Shown: positions 1 through 9,059, numbered from the stretch's first letter. The stretch: DNA of 64,000 nucleotides from Pseudomonas californiensis (GCF_021147775.1 NZ_JAGTPK010000014.1:62001-126000); one strand, 5' to 3'. Numbers and translations are program-made. The notes: generated from the sequence alone by a model not told the origin.

Positions 1-891
1 CCCCAGACGCTGATGAAAAACGCCGGCCTTGCCCTGCACAAGGCCAAAGCCAACGGCAAGCATCAAGTACAGGTGTTCACCGAGGCGCTGAACGCCGAAG
101 CCAGCTACAAGCTGTTCGTCGAAAACAACCTGCGCCGCGCTCTGACCCAGAATGAGCTGGAAGTTTTCTATCAACCCAAACTGTGCCTGCTGACCGGTCG
201 CCTGACCGGCATGGAAGCGCTGCTACGCTGGAATCACCCTGAAAAAGGCATGATTCGCCCGGATCAGTTCATCAGTGTCGCGGAAGAAACCGGCCTGATC
301 ATTCCGATCGGCAAATGGGTGGCGCGCCAGTCCTGCCGCATGAGCAAGGACCTGACCGCAGCAGGCTTCGGCAATCTGCAGGTGGCGATCAACGTCTCGC
401 CCAAGCAGTTCTCCGACCCTGAGCTGGTGTCCTCGATTGCCGCGATCCTCAAGGAAGAAGCGCTCGACGCCTCGCTGCTGGAACTGGAACTGACCGAGGG
501 TCTGCTGCTGGAAGCGACCGAAGACACCCGTCAGCAGCTCGACTCGCTGAAGAAGCTTGGCCTGTCGCTGGCGATGGATGACTTTGGTACGGGGTACTCA
601 TCGTTCAGTTATCTGAAAAAATTCCCGATTGATGTGATCAAGATTGATCGCAGCTTTATTCGGGACATTCCTGATGACGAAGACGACATGGAAATCACCT
701 CGGCGGTCATTGCCATGGCTCACAATCTGAAGCTCAAAGTAGTGGCCGAAGGCATTGAAACTGCTGCCCAGCTGGCGTTCCTGCGACGTCATCGTTGCGA
801 TGTCGGACAGGGTTATCTGTTCGACAAACCCATCCCCGGCGAAGCGTTGATCGAAAAGCTGGCGCGCTACCCTCGTCGCGCACCCATCTGA
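1..891 (+). CDS. EAL-domain cyclic-di-GMP phosphodiesterase, 3' part of a GGDEF/EAL protein
   Basis: The reading frame is open from the first base, so the gene starts before the window. The first residues (KNAGLALHKAKANGK) look like the end of a GGDEF domain. The rest is a full EAL domain, which hydrolyses cyclic di-GMP to pGpG. The catalytic landmarks are intact: MEALLRW carries the EAL triad, followed by NVSPKQF, the glutamate of ELTEG, DDFGTGYSSF, the lysine of VIKIDRSF and the glutamate of VVAEGIE. The EAL half therefore looks active. Whether the GGDEF half is active, and what sensor lies in front of it, cannot be seen. A small hairpin follows the stop. Confidence 0.93.
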   Translation, partial: PQTLMKNAGLALHKAKANGKHQVQVFTEALNAEASYKLFVENNLRRALTQNELEVFYQPKLCLLTGRLTGMEALLRWNHPEKGMIRPDQFISVAEETGLIIPIGKWVARQSCRMSKDLTAAGFGNLQVAINVSPKQFSDPELVSSIAAILKEEALDASLLELELTEGLLLEATEDTRQQLDSLKKLGLSLAMDDFGTGYSSFSYLKKFPIDVIKIDRSFIRDIPDDEDDMEITSAVIAMAHNLKLKVVAEGIETAAQLAFLRRHRCDVGQGYLFDKPIPGEALIEKLARYPRRAPI

Positions 892-969
892 ATCCCCTTC
901 CTGCGCTCCGTTCTGTCGGGCAAACTATCGCTCTGTTTTTACACGCCGGCACGTGTTGGTACGTGTAAC

Positions 970-990
970 GGGCTCATGTAGCCCATTTAT
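970..990 (+). terminator. Possible weak terminator after the EAL gene
   Basis: GGGCT and AGCCC pair across a 5-base loop and are followed by ATTTAT. A second imperfect stem (TTACACG / CGTGTAA, 939-968) lies just upstream. The U-run is poor, so this is a weak call. Confidence 0.35.
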
Positions 991-1035
991 CCGTCCTGAC
1001 CCCTGCTGCCTGTCTCTGACAAGAGGATGTGGTTG

Positions 1036-1683
1036 ATGACTTTGCGCTCGGAAATTCTAGTGAACAAAAACGTACTGCCTACCGCCCAGCAAGCATTGCC
1101 AGGCCGCGAAACTCCCATGTCGCTTCCGGAAACCCACTTCGTCAACGGCAATCCGCTGCTGGGCCCGTTTTCGAACAACGTGGAATTTGCCATTTTCGGC
1201 ATGGGCTGTTTCTGGGGTGCCGAGCGCCGTCTCTGGCAACAGGAAGGGGTTGTCAGCACTGCCGTCGGCTATGCAGGCGGCATGACGCCGAACCCTACCT
1301 ATGAAGAAGTCTGCTCCGGCCTTACCGGCCACAGCGAAGTCGTGCTGGTGGTCTACGAGCCTGAAAAAATCAGTTACGAGTCGCTGCTCAAAGTGTTCTG
1401 GGAAGCACACAACCCGACCCAGGGTATGCGTCAGGGCAATGACATCGGCACGCAGTACCGCTCGGTGATTTACTGCACACAACCCGAACAGCTGGAAGCT
1501 GCCAAGGCCAGTGCGCAGGCGTTTCAGGCCGAATTGAGCAAAGCGGGCCTGAGTGAAATCACGACCGAGATCGAAGAAGCACCGACGGTGTATTTCGCCG
1601 AAGCGTACCACCAGCAATATCTGGCGAAGAACCCGCAAGGCTATTGCGGCCTGGGCGGAACCGGCGTCTGCCTGCCGGCTTGA
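1036..1683 (+). CDS. msrA: Peptide-methionine (S)-S-oxide reductase MsrA
   Basis: MsrA reduces methionine-S-sulfoxide, free or in proteins, and so repairs oxidative damage in the cytoplasm; the enzyme is recycled by thioredoxin. The catalytic motif GCFWGAE is present about residue 60, together with the family motifs [18 protein letters not shown] and [10 protein letters not shown]. The C-terminal [11 protein letters not shown] supplies the recycling cysteines. The protein is 215 residues with the N-terminal extension usual for Pseudomonas MsrA. I prefer the ATG at 1036 because AGAGG at 1021-1025 is well spaced from it; the in-frame ATG at 1027 lies almost on top of that site. It is monocistronic and followed by a palindromic repeat element. 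Confidence 0.96.
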   Translation: MTLRSEILVNKNVLPTAQQALPGRETPMSLPETHFVNGNPLLGPFSNNVEFAIFGMGCFWGAERRLWQQEGVVSTAVGYAGGMTPNPTYEEVCSGLTGHSEVVLVVYEPEKISYESLLKVFWEAHNPTQGMRQGNDIGTQYRSVIYCTQPEQLEAAKASAQAFQAELSKAGLSEITTEIEEAPTVYFAEAYHQQYLAKNPQGYCGLGGTGVCLPA

Positions 1684-1746
1684 TACAACAGGCTAGTACA
1701 GGTTTGCCGAGGCGCGTAGGTCAGCGCGCCTACTGGCCTCTTCGTC

Positions 1747-1846
1747 AGCAAGCGGAACGTCGCTAGGCTCTTCCCACTTCAAACCTGTTTCCAGGTTTGA
1801 TAGTTGGGGGAGTCAGCCGGACGGCGTTCCGTTTGCTCGCGAAGGC
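1747..1846. repeat. Large imperfect palindromic (BIME-like) element downstream of msrA
   Basis: Bases 1747-1787 pair imperfectly with 1792-1837 around a 4-base centre. The outer arms are AGCAAGCGGAACG and CGTTCCGTTTGCT, and the inner arms are TCAAACCTG and CAGGTTTGA. The right end continues as TCGCGAAGGC, which resembles the 3' half of a Pseudomonas REP. The segment 1808-1837 recurs with three mismatches at 11125-11154, downstream of choV. The element may act as a terminator or RNA stabiliser between msrA and the convergent rlmJ. Confidence 0.7.
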
Positions 1847-1930
1847 ACGACTGGAAGCGCCGCACCGCTTTCAGATGCAGGTGTTACTCAGCAGCCTGCT
1901 CGCAGCCAACCGAAGAACGGGCCTCGACGG

Positions 1931-2767
1931 TTACTCGGCAATCAGCCAGTCCATCTTCCAGCCGCCCTGGGTCTGGCCCAGTTTTTCGGCCAGATAAGGC
2001 ATCAGCTCGCGCAGTTCTTCTTCCAGCCCCCAGGGCGGGTTGGCGATGGCCAGGCCTGAGCCATTGAGGCTGGCGGGGGTATCGATCGGGTGGACGAACA
2101 ACTCGACGCGCAGCAGTTTGGGCGCGCCGGTTTCGGCCAGGTCCTGATAGAAACGCCTGAGCAGACGAGTGTCCTTGATCGGATACCAGATCGCCGCCAC
2201 TGTCTGACGCATGCGTCCGATGGTTTCCTTGAGCGCCACCGCACAGCGCTTCATTTCGTCAAGCTGCTCGAAGGGCGGATCAATCAGCATCACCGCACGT
2301 TTCTCGGCCACCGGCAGCAATGCCCGCGGCACATGCCAGCCTTCACCCAGATGAACCGCAACACGGCGATCACCTTTCATGTTCTCTTTGAGCAGACGTC
2401 CGTCTTCGGGGTGCTTCTCGTTGAGCAATACCCGCTCGCGCTCACGCGTCAGACGGCGTGCCAGCTCAGGTGAGCCCGGGTAATAGCGTAATTCGCCATC
2501 CGGATTCATGTCGTGCAGCACTTGCAGGTAATCGGCGGCCAGCGCTGGCACGTCCGGGGCGTCCCACAAACGACCCACGCCTTCCAGCCATTCGCCGGTA
2601 CGCGTGGCCTGGTCGCCCTTGAGGTCATACAGACCCAGTCCCGCGTGGGTGTCGAGATAGGCGAACGGCTGCTCCTTGCGCGCCATGAGGGCGATCAAGC
2701 GAGTCAGTGCGATGTGTTTGAACACGTCGGCGTGGTTGCCGGCATGGTAGGCGTGACGGTAATTCAT
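1931..2767 (-). CDS. rlmJ: 23S rRNA (adenine-2030-N6)-methyltransferase RlmJ
   Basis: RlmJ uses SAM to methylate N6 of A2030 in 23S rRNA. The start MNYRHAYHAGNHADV, the SAM-binding stretch YLDTHAGLG and the catalytic DPPFEQ (the N6-methyltransferase (D/N)PPY/F motif) identify the family. The length, 278 residues, is normal. The ATG at 2767 has AGGAG closely upstream and opens with the family's conserved N-terminus; the extra 22 in-frame codons upstream have no family character. It is convergent with msrA and divergent from the next small gene. Confidence 0.95.
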   Translation of the reverse strand: MNYRHAYHAGNHADVFKHIALTRLIALMARKEQPFAYLDTHAGLGLYDLKGDQATRTGEWLEGVGRLWDAPDVPALAADYLQVLHDMNPDGELRYYPGSPELARRLTRERERVLLNEKHPEDGRLLKENMKGDRRVAVHLGEGWHVPRALLPVAEKRAVMLIDPPFEQLDEMKRCAVALKETIGRMRQTVAAIWYPIKDTRLLRRFYQDLAETGAPKLLRVELFVHPIDTPASLNGSGLAIANPPWGLEEELRELMPYLAEKLGQTQGGWKMDWLIAE

Positions 2768-2973
2768 GGCAGCTCCTGCAAGGCTGCGCAGTTTAGCAAA
2801 ACTGAGCGATGAACAAGGGTTTGAAACGGACAAACGTCGCGATGGTGGAGCGCTTTGCCGTCTGAAAGCGACGTGCTGATAGCCAATTCAGTCATCCATG
2901 CTCCGGGAGGGTTGCCCGGATACGAATGCCGCACCAGAATCGGGACAAACTCCAATCAAAGGAAAGACACGCC

Positions 2974-3240
2974 ATGATGCACGCGGACTTGATTGATCAA
3001 GAGGACTTGCTGGGTCAGTTCAGGGCGCTGGGTTTCGATATGCCCAGCGGCGCGACTGCCGAACAAGCCTGCGCACACGTGGTGTGCGGCCTCAACGCAG
3101 AGCGCGCCACGGCATTGCGGCGTCTGGTCGAGCAATTGCTGACCGGCAGCGCAACCATCCTGCCAGCCGTGCGGCAGGCCATCGACCAGCAGCTGCTGCC
3201 GGCGCTGGCGGCCTACAAACAAAGTCAGACAAAGGCCTGA
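2974..3240 (+). CDS. Conserved small hypothetical protein (88 aa)
   Basis: A short acidic soluble protein beginning MMHADLIDQEDLLGQ with no signal peptide or membrane segment. It has a predicted helical character and two cysteines (EQACAHVVCGL). A Shine-Dalgarno AAAGGAAAG lies just upstream of the paired ATG codons at 2974 and 2977. I do not recognise a functional domain; it resembles a small hypothetical protein common in Pseudomonas. It stands alone, convergent with zapA, with a hairpin between the stops. Confidence 0.7.
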   Translation: MMHADLIDQEDLLGQFRALGFDMPSGATAEQACAHVVCGLNAERATALRRLVEQLLTGSATILPAVRQAIDQQLLPALAAYKQSQTKA

Positions 3241-3260
3241 AAGGGACCACAGCAGCGCTT

Positions 3261-3305
3261 GCCAGACAGCCCCGCTGATCCTGCTGTAGCAGCGGGGCGC
3301 TGGCA
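3261..3305. terminator. Hairpin between convergent genes (bidirectional terminator candidate)
   Basis: GCCCCGCTG (3269-3277) pairs perfectly with CAGCGGGGC (3290-3298). The stem extends through GCCAG and CTGGC on the outside with a small bulge. It has no U-run, but it sits exactly between the stops of the small gene and zapA. Confidence 0.55.
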
Positions 3306-3331
3306 GCTGTTGGCTCGCGCATGGGGGCAGA

Positions 3332-3634
3332 TCAGCCCTGCGAAATAGTCCGCGCGATCACGTCGACTGTTGCACTGACCTGATCTTCGTAACGCGCCAG
3401 CTCGACCTTGTGCTGCTGTTGCAGGTCAATCTGCTGCGAGCACAGGTTCAGCGCGGCCAGCACCAACAGCCGATCACCAATCAGGGTCGGGTACTTTCGC
3501 TTGGTGTCGGCCAGCGAAGCGTTGAGCATCGCAGCGGCCTGCATCAGCTTTACGTCTTCGCCCTCCGGGGCTTTTACCGAATACTGGTTGCCCAGAATCG
3601 AGAGGACGGTGATCCCGTCTCTGTCGATGTTCAT
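3332..3634 (-). CDS. zapA: Cell division protein ZapA
   Basis: ZapA binds FtsZ and cross-links protofilaments at the mid-cell Z-ring. The 100-residue protein has the ZapA layout: an N-terminal beta-rich head (ITVLSILGNQYSVKAPEGE) and a C-terminal coiled coil that includes the typical IGDRLLVLAALNLCSQQIDLQ stretch at about residues 50-71. Its ATG overlaps the stop of the upstream coiled-coil gene by four bases, implying translational coupling. In other Pseudomonas the 6S RNA gene usually follows zapA; here the downstream gap is only about 90 bp, too short for it. Confidence 0.92.
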   Translation of the reverse strand: MNIDRDGITVLSILGNQYSVKAPEGEDVKLMQAAAMLNASLADTKRKYPTLIGDRLLVLAALNLCSQQIDLQQQHKVELARYEDQVSATVDVIARTISQG

Positions 3635-3864
3635 GCGCCGACAGCACTTGCGCTGGTAGCGCGCTCGACCAATGCCTGAATGCGGGCTGCGGTGCTGCCC
3701 TGTTTTTCTTCCTGTTCCATCAGGCTCAACTGCAAACTGTCGTTCTCGTCCTTGGCTTTTGCCAGCTCGGCGCTGAGCTGTGCATTTGTGTTTTGCAGGT
3801 TCTGGTTCTGTTGCACCAGGTCACCGACAAGCTGTTCCAACTGGCTAAGGGAGGCTTCCAACAT
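3631..3864 (-). CDS. Small coiled-coil protein of the TIGR02449 type, coupled to zapA
   Basis: A 77-residue protein that is almost entirely coiled coil: LEASLSQLEQLVGDLVQQNQ and the residues after it show regular heptads with Gln, Asn and Glu. This family is usually encoded directly upstream of zapA in Pseudomonas, as here with a 4-base overlap. Size and shape recall ZapB, so a divisome role is plausible but is my inference. The ATG at 3864 is chosen because the 70 codons upstream do not look like coding sequence; no strong ribosome site is visible. Confidence 0.8.
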   Translation of the reverse strand: MLEASLSQLEQLVGDLVQQNQNLQNTNAQLSAELAKAKDENDSLQLSLMEQEEKQGSTAARIQALVERATSASAVGA

Positions 3865-4288
3865 TTTGATTACTCGAGCAAATTTCAACGGGCGCACACG
3901 ATAAAGAAAAGTCACTGCGCATCCCAGCGTCCAGCCAGCGGAAAAAACCGGCTGTTCACGCCATGGACACGTCAATAACGTAAACGCATAGGCGACCTGT
4001 GACTGCGTTTCCGGTATCCGGTTCCCGCTGTTCGTCAGGCCGCTCACGCCTGCGACAAAAACGCACAGCCGCATGGCAGGCTGCTATTACTCTGAAACCC
4101 TTGCACCCCCTAATTTCAGGGGGTTACGCGGCCTGATGCTGACTGAATGAAGAAAACGTCATGAATGGACGCAAGGCTAAATGCCTCCGCGACGCTCAAG
4201 ACTTCATTCCCATGACCGATAGGCCCTCATTCACGATGACTTATCGCTTATGACGCAGGGATTGCGCACCTGACCCTGGAGGCCTTCC
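3865..4288. other. 424-bp intergenic region, zapA pair / chemoreceptor
   Basis: Divergent promoter region. It contains a perfect 7-bp hairpin, ACCCCCT / AGGGGGT (4105-4124), and a sigma-28-like promoter near the chemoreceptor. I see no gene in it. The genes that commonly adjoin this pair in Pseudomonas (ygfB, pepP) are not here. Confidence 0.6.
4196..4222 (+). promoter_or_regulatory. Sigma-28 (FliA) type promoter of the chemoreceptor gene
   Basis: TCAAG at 4196-4200 is followed after 14 bases by ACCGATAG at 4215-4222. This fits the flagellar sigma factor consensus TCAAG-N14-GCCGATAA with one mismatch in GCCGATA. It would give a leader of about 60 bases before the ATG at 4289, in keeping with sigma-28 control of many chemotaxis receptors. 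Confidence 0.7.
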
Positions 4289-5914
4289 ATGTCCCTGAGA
4301 AATATGAACATCGCTCCGCGCGCGTTCCTTGGCTTCGCCATGATCGGAACGCTCATGCTGATTCTGGGCGTGTTCGCGCTCTCTCAAATGAGCAAGATTC
4401 GCGGCGCCACAGAAGAACTGGCCAACGGCAACGTACCGAGCATCAAAAGTCTGGACCGCTTCGCGGAAGTCAGCATCCGCTTGCGCGTGCTGTCGTATCG
4501 ACTGCTGGTGAATCGCGAGCCGGACATCCAGAAAAAGACTCTGGAACTGTTCGTGATGCGCAACCAGCAGATCACCGACGCACAGGCCGTTTACGAGAAG
4601 CTGATCAGCGAACCGCAGGAGCGTGCGCTCTACAACCAGTACGTTCAGTTGCTCGGTCAATACCGTCAACTGGAAGACCGGATGAGAACCCTGACCCTGA
4701 GCAACAGGATCAGCGAACTGCAGGACCTGCTCAACAACGAGATGCTCAGTAACTCGGATCAGATGAACGTAGTGCTCAGCAAGCTGGTGGACGTCAATAC
4801 CGCGCAGCTGACTGAGGTCAAGAATCAGGCGGCCAATGAATACAAGTCGGCTTTCAACCTGGTGATCGGTCTGTTGATCGCCGCCACGCTACTGACCATC
4901 GTGTTTGCCTGGATGTTGATCAAGAGCATCACCAACCCGATCGCCGCCGCACTTGAAGCCGCAGAAACCATCGCCCAAGGCAACCTGACACGCCCGATCA
5001 ACGTCGATGGCACCGATGAAGCCGGCCGTTTGCTGATGGCCATGAAAACCATGCAGGAAAAGCTGCGCGACACCCTGCAGCGTATCTCCGGTTCGGCCAC
5101 ACAACTGGCGTCCGCCGCCGAAGAACTGAATGCCGTTACCGATGAGAGCGCGCGCGGTCTGGTGCAGCAGAACGACGAAATCGAACAGGCGGCCACCGCT
5201 GTCAACGAGATGACCAGCGCCGTGGAAGAAGTCGCACGCAACGCGACCAGCACCTCCGAAGCGTCACGTAATGCAACGTCGTCCGCCAGTGATGGACGCG
5301 ATCTGGTCCAGGAAACCGTGAATGCCATCGAACGCATGAGCGGCGATGTGCAAAGCACCTCCGTGCTGATCAGCAACCTGGCAGACGAGTCCCGCGATAT
5401 CGGCAAAGTGCTGGATGTGATCCGCGGCCTGGCCGACCAGACCAACCTGCTGGCCCTGAACGCCGCGATCGAGGCTGCACGCGCCGGTGAAGCCGGTCGA
5501 GGTTTTGCCGTGGTTGCAGACGAAGTTCGCGCCCTTGCGCACCGCACCCAGCAGTCGACCAGCGAAATCGAACGCATGATTGGCAGCATCCAGGGCGGCA
5601 CCGAGCAGGCCGTGACCTCCATGCGCAACAGCACCGAGCGCGCTGAGTCCACGCTGAGCATTGCCAAGGGCGCAGGCATGGCACTGGACACCATCAACAG
5701 TGCGGTTGAAGAGATCAACGAGCGCAATCTGGTGATCGCCAGCGCGGCTGAAGAACAGGCCCAGGTAGCCCGTGAAGTGGATCGCAACCTGGTGAATATT
5801 CGTGATCTGTCAGCTCAGTCCACCACCGGCGCCAACCAGACCAGCGCTGCCAGCACCGAGCTGTCACGTTTGGCCGTTGACCTGAACAGCATGGTTGCGC
5901 GGTTCAGTGTTTAA
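4289..5914 (+). CDS. Methyl-accepting chemotaxis protein with four-helix-bundle sensor
   Basis: Inner-membrane chemoreceptor of 541 residues. Transmembrane helix 1 spans about 12-34 and helix 2 about 190-212. The periplasmic stretch between them is helical and lacks cysteines or PAS-like features, as in 4HB_MCP sensors. A HAMP domain (about 213-265, containing [13 protein letters not shown]) leads to the signalling domain. The hairpin tip that contacts CheA and CheW is conserved: [20 protein letters not shown], then [10 protein letters not shown]. Glutamate/glutamine pairs flanking it provide methylation sites. There is no C-terminal CheR-docking pentapeptide. GGAGG lies before the ATG. The ligand cannot be inferred. 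Confidence 0.95.
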   Translation: MSLRNMNIAPRAFLGFAMIGTLMLILGVFALSQMSKIRGATEELANGNVPSIKSLDRFAEVSIRLRVLSYRLLVNREPDIQKKTLELFVMRNQQITDAQAVYEKLISEPQERALYNQYVQLLGQYRQLEDRMRTLTLSNRISELQDLLNNEMLSNSDQMNVVLSKLVDVNTAQLTEVKNQAANEYKSAFNLVIGLLIAATLLTIVFAWMLIKSITNPIAAALEAAETIAQGNLTRPINVDGTDEAGRLLMAMKTMQEKLRDTLQRISGSATQLASAAEELNAVTDESARGLVQQNDEIEQAATAVNEMTSAVEEVARNATSTSEASRNATSSASDGRDLVQETVNAIERMSGDVQSTSVLISNLADESRDIGKVLDVIRGLADQTNLLALNAAIEAARAGEAGRGFAVVADEVRALAHRTQQSTSEIERMIGSIQGGTEQAVTSMRNSTERAESTLSIAKGAGMALDTINSAVEEINERNLVIASAAEEQAQVAREVDRNLVNIRDLSAQSTTGANQTSAASTELSRLAVDLNSMVARFSV

Positions 5915-5982
5915 ACCGTAACTCCGTGCCCCGATGCGCATCTGCGGCTGACCCGCAGTTGCGCTCTTGGGGAGATGAGGAT

Positions 5983-7086
5983 TTACAGCCTTACGCTGGC
6001 AAACGTCGATTCATTGCGCGCCTGACTCAATGCCGACAGCGGCCCTGAAAGTGGCGCCAGCACCATGGCCTGTGGAATCGGCATCATGGCGACCTGTTGA
6101 GCGGTGTTGGAACCGACGCGCTCATCGCGCGGCGGGATGCCGAAGTATTCGCGATAGCACTTGGAAAAGTGCGGCGTCGAGACAAACCCACAGACCGACG
6201 CCACTTCGATGATCGACATCGGCGTCTGCTTGAGCAACTGTCGGGCGCGGATCAGGCGCAGCTTGAGGTAGTAGCGCGACGGCGAGCAGTGCAGGTATTT
6301 CTGAAACAGGCGCTCCAGCTGCCTGCGTGAAACGGTCACGAAGACGGCCAGCTCATCGAGATCGATCGGCTCTTCGAGGTTGGCCTCCATCAACGCGACG
6401 ATTTCCTGCAATTTGGGCTGGTTGGTACCCAGCATGTGCTTGAGCGGCACGCGCTGATGGTCCTGTTCGTTACGAATACGCTCGTAGACGAACATTTCGG
6501 AAATCGCTGCCGACAACTCGCGCCCGTGATCACGGCTGATCAGGTGCAGCATCATGTCCAGTGGAGCCGTACCGCCGGAACTGGTGAAGCGGTTGCGATC
6601 CAGGGTGAACAAGCGAGTACTCATGGCCACACGAGGAAAGGCTTCCTGCATCGACGCCAGACATTCCCAGTGCACGCTGCAATCAAAGCCGTCCAGCAGA
6701 CCGGCACATGCCAATGCCCAACTGCCGGTGCATACGGCGCCCAGACGGCGGGACTGACGTGCCTGGCTTTGCAGCCAGCTCACGTGCTCACGGGTGACAG
6801 TGCGCTGTATACCGACACCGCCACAGACAATGACGGTGTCCAGTGCTGGCGCGTTGTGCATCGCCGCGTCCGGGGTGATCTGCAGACCGTCACTGGCCCA
6901 GACCTGACCACCGTCCACGCTCAGTGTTGTCCAGCGATACAATTCGCGACCCGACAGCTGATTGGCCATGCGAAGAGGCTCGACCGCCGACGCCAGAGAG
7001 ATCAGGGTGAAGTTGTCCAGCAGCAGAAAGCCGATGGATTGTGGCGCGCGGTTCTGGGGTTGAGCCCCTGCATTGAACGATGTCAT
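5983..7086 (-). CDS. gbdR: GbdR, AraC-family activator of choline and glycine betaine catabolism
   Basis: Transcription regulator of 367 residues. The N-terminal half (about 15-175) is a DJ-1/PfpI-like glutamine-amidotransferase fold (IGFLLLDNFTLISLASAVEP, VICGGVGIQ, AVCTGSWALACAGLLDG) used for ligand sensing. The C-terminal half (about 225-325) is an AraC DNA-binding domain with two helix-turn-helices (ELAVFVTVSRRQLERLFQKY and IEVASVCGFVSTPHFSKCYR). Among this subfamily the sequence closely matches GbdR, which in P. aeruginosa responds to glycine betaine and dimethylglycine and activates betaine catabolism and choline transport. The ATG at 7086 follows a GAGGAG site; the GTG one codon earlier is an alternative. 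The choline transporter and bet genes lie next door, divergently. Confidence 0.92.
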   Translation of the reverse strand: MTSFNAGAQPQNRAPQSIGFLLLDNFTLISLASAVEPLRMANQLSGRELYRWTTLSVDGGQVWASDGLQITPDAAMHNAPALDTVIVCGGVGIQRTVTREHVSWLQSQARQSRRLGAVCTGSWALACAGLLDGFDCSVHWECLASMQEAFPRVAMSTRLFTLDRNRFTSSGGTAPLDMMLHLISRDHGRELSAAISEMFVYERIRNEQDHQRVPLKHMLGTNQPKLQEIVALMEANLEEPIDLDELAVFVTVSRRQLERLFQKYLHCSPSRYYLKLRLIRARQLLKQTPMSIIEVASVCGFVSTPHFSKCYREYFGIPPRDERVGSNTAQQVAMMPIPQAMVLAPLSGPLSALSQARNESTFASVRL

Positions 7087-8044
7087 CACACTGTCTCCTC
7101 ACTTGGCGGTGGCTGGCCTCAGACAAGGCTCTTGTTATAGCCCTCGTCAATGAAGGGCTTTGCAATGACATCGCAAATCCCATGCCTAAATTTGATCAGC
7201 CATTCAACAACCCCTGAAAACGACGTCGCGATGCGTCTAACCGGCAGCGACCCGCCTGTCTGTTTGCGACTACCGCCCCTGCTCCAGCGCAGGCACGGTG
7301 AGCACTTCGGTATCACTGAAGGGAAACGTCGGCGGGGCCTGGGGTGCACGAGTGCTACTCAAAGCACGATCAGATGGCACGTCGCCCGATGTCGTTATTT
7401 CGCGCTAAAAGGTGGCGGCCCCGAAGGCCTGTGTTCAAAAAGCGAGCAGCTTTCAACATGTAGTGGCATTTTTGTTCATGCAGGACAAACAAGCGCAGCG
7501 GTGAACTTACCCGCATTACTCCCCTCAAAAAGACCGCGTTCGCGAAGGCGCCATGCGGATAACGGTGTCGCAATGGCAGGCGAAAAAGCACAGCAGTCGT
7601 CGAAAACGTACCGCTTGTTGACCTGCTGAAGCATCAGGCAGCAGAGCTGCTACGCTTCAAGCCGCCATCCACTGCCATGGCCGCAGCATGGGCCTTTGCA
7701 GTGGCGCATGACACCTGATACCGACAGCATCCTGTCCGCTGGCGACTACGGCGTCGCGCAACGTGCCAGTTACCGTTTCTGGCCGCTTTTTGGCTGCTCC
7801 ACCACTGTAGCAGTGCGCTTGCAGGGCTTAAAAAATCTGTAAGCGACCTTGCGCACACTGGATGCGACCCCGCCTGTACTGGATACGACGCCCCCTGTAT
7901 GCGTTTGATTTTGCCTGTTACATGATCGGTCCCGACACGATCGCCAGGCGCAGTGATGGAGCTTCGCGAAATGCCTCGCCAACACCCAAGCCGCGTCAGC
8001 GCTCACCTGCTGATGACTAAAAAAAACTCACAGGAGTCCAACCC
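7087..8044. other. Long (958 bp) intergenic region between gbdR and choX
   Basis: I find no convincing gene. The largest frame (7150-7629, plus strand) has no ribosome site and looks non-coding. The 3' part carries a tandem repeat with a 21-bp period (7858-7899) next to a possible activated promoter for choX. No RNA gene is recognised. The length is unusual for this gene-dense chromosome. Confidence 0.6.
7858..7899 (+). promoter_or_regulatory. 21-bp-period direct repeat upstream of choX, candidate GbdR operator
   Basis: Two adjacent 21-bp units, both starting CTGGAT and ending CCTGTA, differ at only three positions. AraC-family regulators commonly bind tandem half-sites spaced by two helical turns. 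The second unit touches a position suitable for a -35 element: CATGAT at 7921-7926 could be the -10, and the base pairs 17 bp ahead of it (7898-7903) poorly match a -35, as expected at an activator-dependent promoter. Assignment to GbdR is inference from gene context. Confidence 0.45.
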
Positions 8045-8992
8045 ATGAAAGGTTCCAAATCGTTGCTGTTGGCAGCCACACTCTGTTTACCGGTGCTGGC
8101 ACAGGCCGCCGAACCAGAGGCCTGCCACACCGTGAACTTCTCCGATGTAGGCTGGACAGACATCACGGTCACCACCGCAGTGACCAGCGCAGTACTTGAA
8201 TCCCTCGGCTACAAAACCAAAACCACCATGATTTCTGTCCCCGTGACTTACAAGTCGCTGGCGGACGGCAAGAACATGGACGTGTTTCTGGGTAACTGGA
8301 TGCCGACCATGGAAAACGACATCAAGGCCTATCGCGAGGCTGGCACCGTCGAAACCGTGCGCGCCAATCTGGAAAACGCCAAATACACCCTGGCAGTGCC
8401 ACAAGCCCTCTACGACAAGGGCCTGAAAGATTTTTCCGATATCGCCAAATTCAAGAAAGAGCTGGATGGCAAGATTTACGGCATCGAACCCGGCAACGAC
8501 GGCAACCGCCTGATCCAGAGCATGATCGACAAGAACGCCTTCGGCCTGAAAGACGCAGGCTTCAAGGTGGTGGAGTCCAGCGAAGCCGGCATGCTGTCGC
8601 AGGTTGATCGCGCAGCTCGCCGCAATACCGATGTCGTGTTCCTGGGCTGGGAACCGCATCCGATGAACACTCGCTTCAAAATGAAGTATCTGACTGGCGG
8701 CGACGATTTCTTCGGCCCCAACTTCGGTCAGGCCACGATCTACACCAACACCCGCAAAGGCTACACGCAGGAATGCAGCAACGTAGGCCAGTTGCTCAAG
8801 AATCTGTCGTTCACGCTGGACATGGAAAGCACCCTGATGGGCAATGTGCTGGACGACAAGATCAAACCTGATGCCGCCGCGAAGGCATGGCTCAAGAAAA
8901 ACCCTCAGGTGCTCGACACCTGGCTCGCTGGCGTGACCACCGTTGACGGCAAACCAGGTCTGGAGGCTGCCAAGGCCAAGCTGACTCAGTAA
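8045..8992 (+). CDS. choX: Choline ABC transporter, periplasmic substrate-binding protein
   Basis: Solute-binding protein of 315 residues for choline/quaternary amines (OpuAC/ProX superfamily, ChoX subgroup; called CbcX in some Pseudomonas work). A Sec signal peptide is evident: MKGSKSLLLAATLCLPVLAQ with cleavage after AQA or nearby. The mature start has the family stretch VNFSDVGWTDITVTTAV, followed by GNWMPTMENDI and FLGWEPHPMN, regions that supply aromatic residues of the quaternary-amine cage. AGGAG precedes the ATG. It is the first gene of choXWV; binding protein, permease and ATPase together import choline for the adjacent BetA/BetB pathway. Confidence 0.92.
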   Translation: MKGSKSLLLAATLCLPVLAQAAEPEACHTVNFSDVGWTDITVTTAVTSAVLESLGYKTKTTMISVPVTYKSLADGKNMDVFLGNWMPTMENDIKAYREAGTVETVRANLENAKYTLAVPQALYDKGLKDFSDIAKFKKELDGKIYGIEPGNDGNRLIQSMIDKNAFGLKDAGFKVVESSEAGMLSQVDRAARRNTDVVFLGWEPHPMNTRFKMKYLTGGDDFFGPNFGQATIYTNTRKGYTQECSNVGQLLKNLSFTLDMESTLMGNVLDDKIKPDAAAKAWLKKNPQVLDTWLAGVTTVDGKPGLEAAKAKLTQ

Positions 8993-9059
8993 GACGGCGG
9001 CAGGCGGGCTGGCCCCGCCTGCTGTTCTCATTCTTCTCCGTAAGCGGACAATCACTATC

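Noticed and set aside
3241..3331. Looked for the 6S RNA gene that often follows zapA in Pseudomonas
   Set aside because: The gap is about 90 bp, half the length of 6S RNA, and holds only a hairpin.
7150..7629. A 159-codon plus-strand frame between gbdR and choX
   Set aside because: No ribosome site, odd amino-acid composition and no recognisable motif; treated as non-coding.
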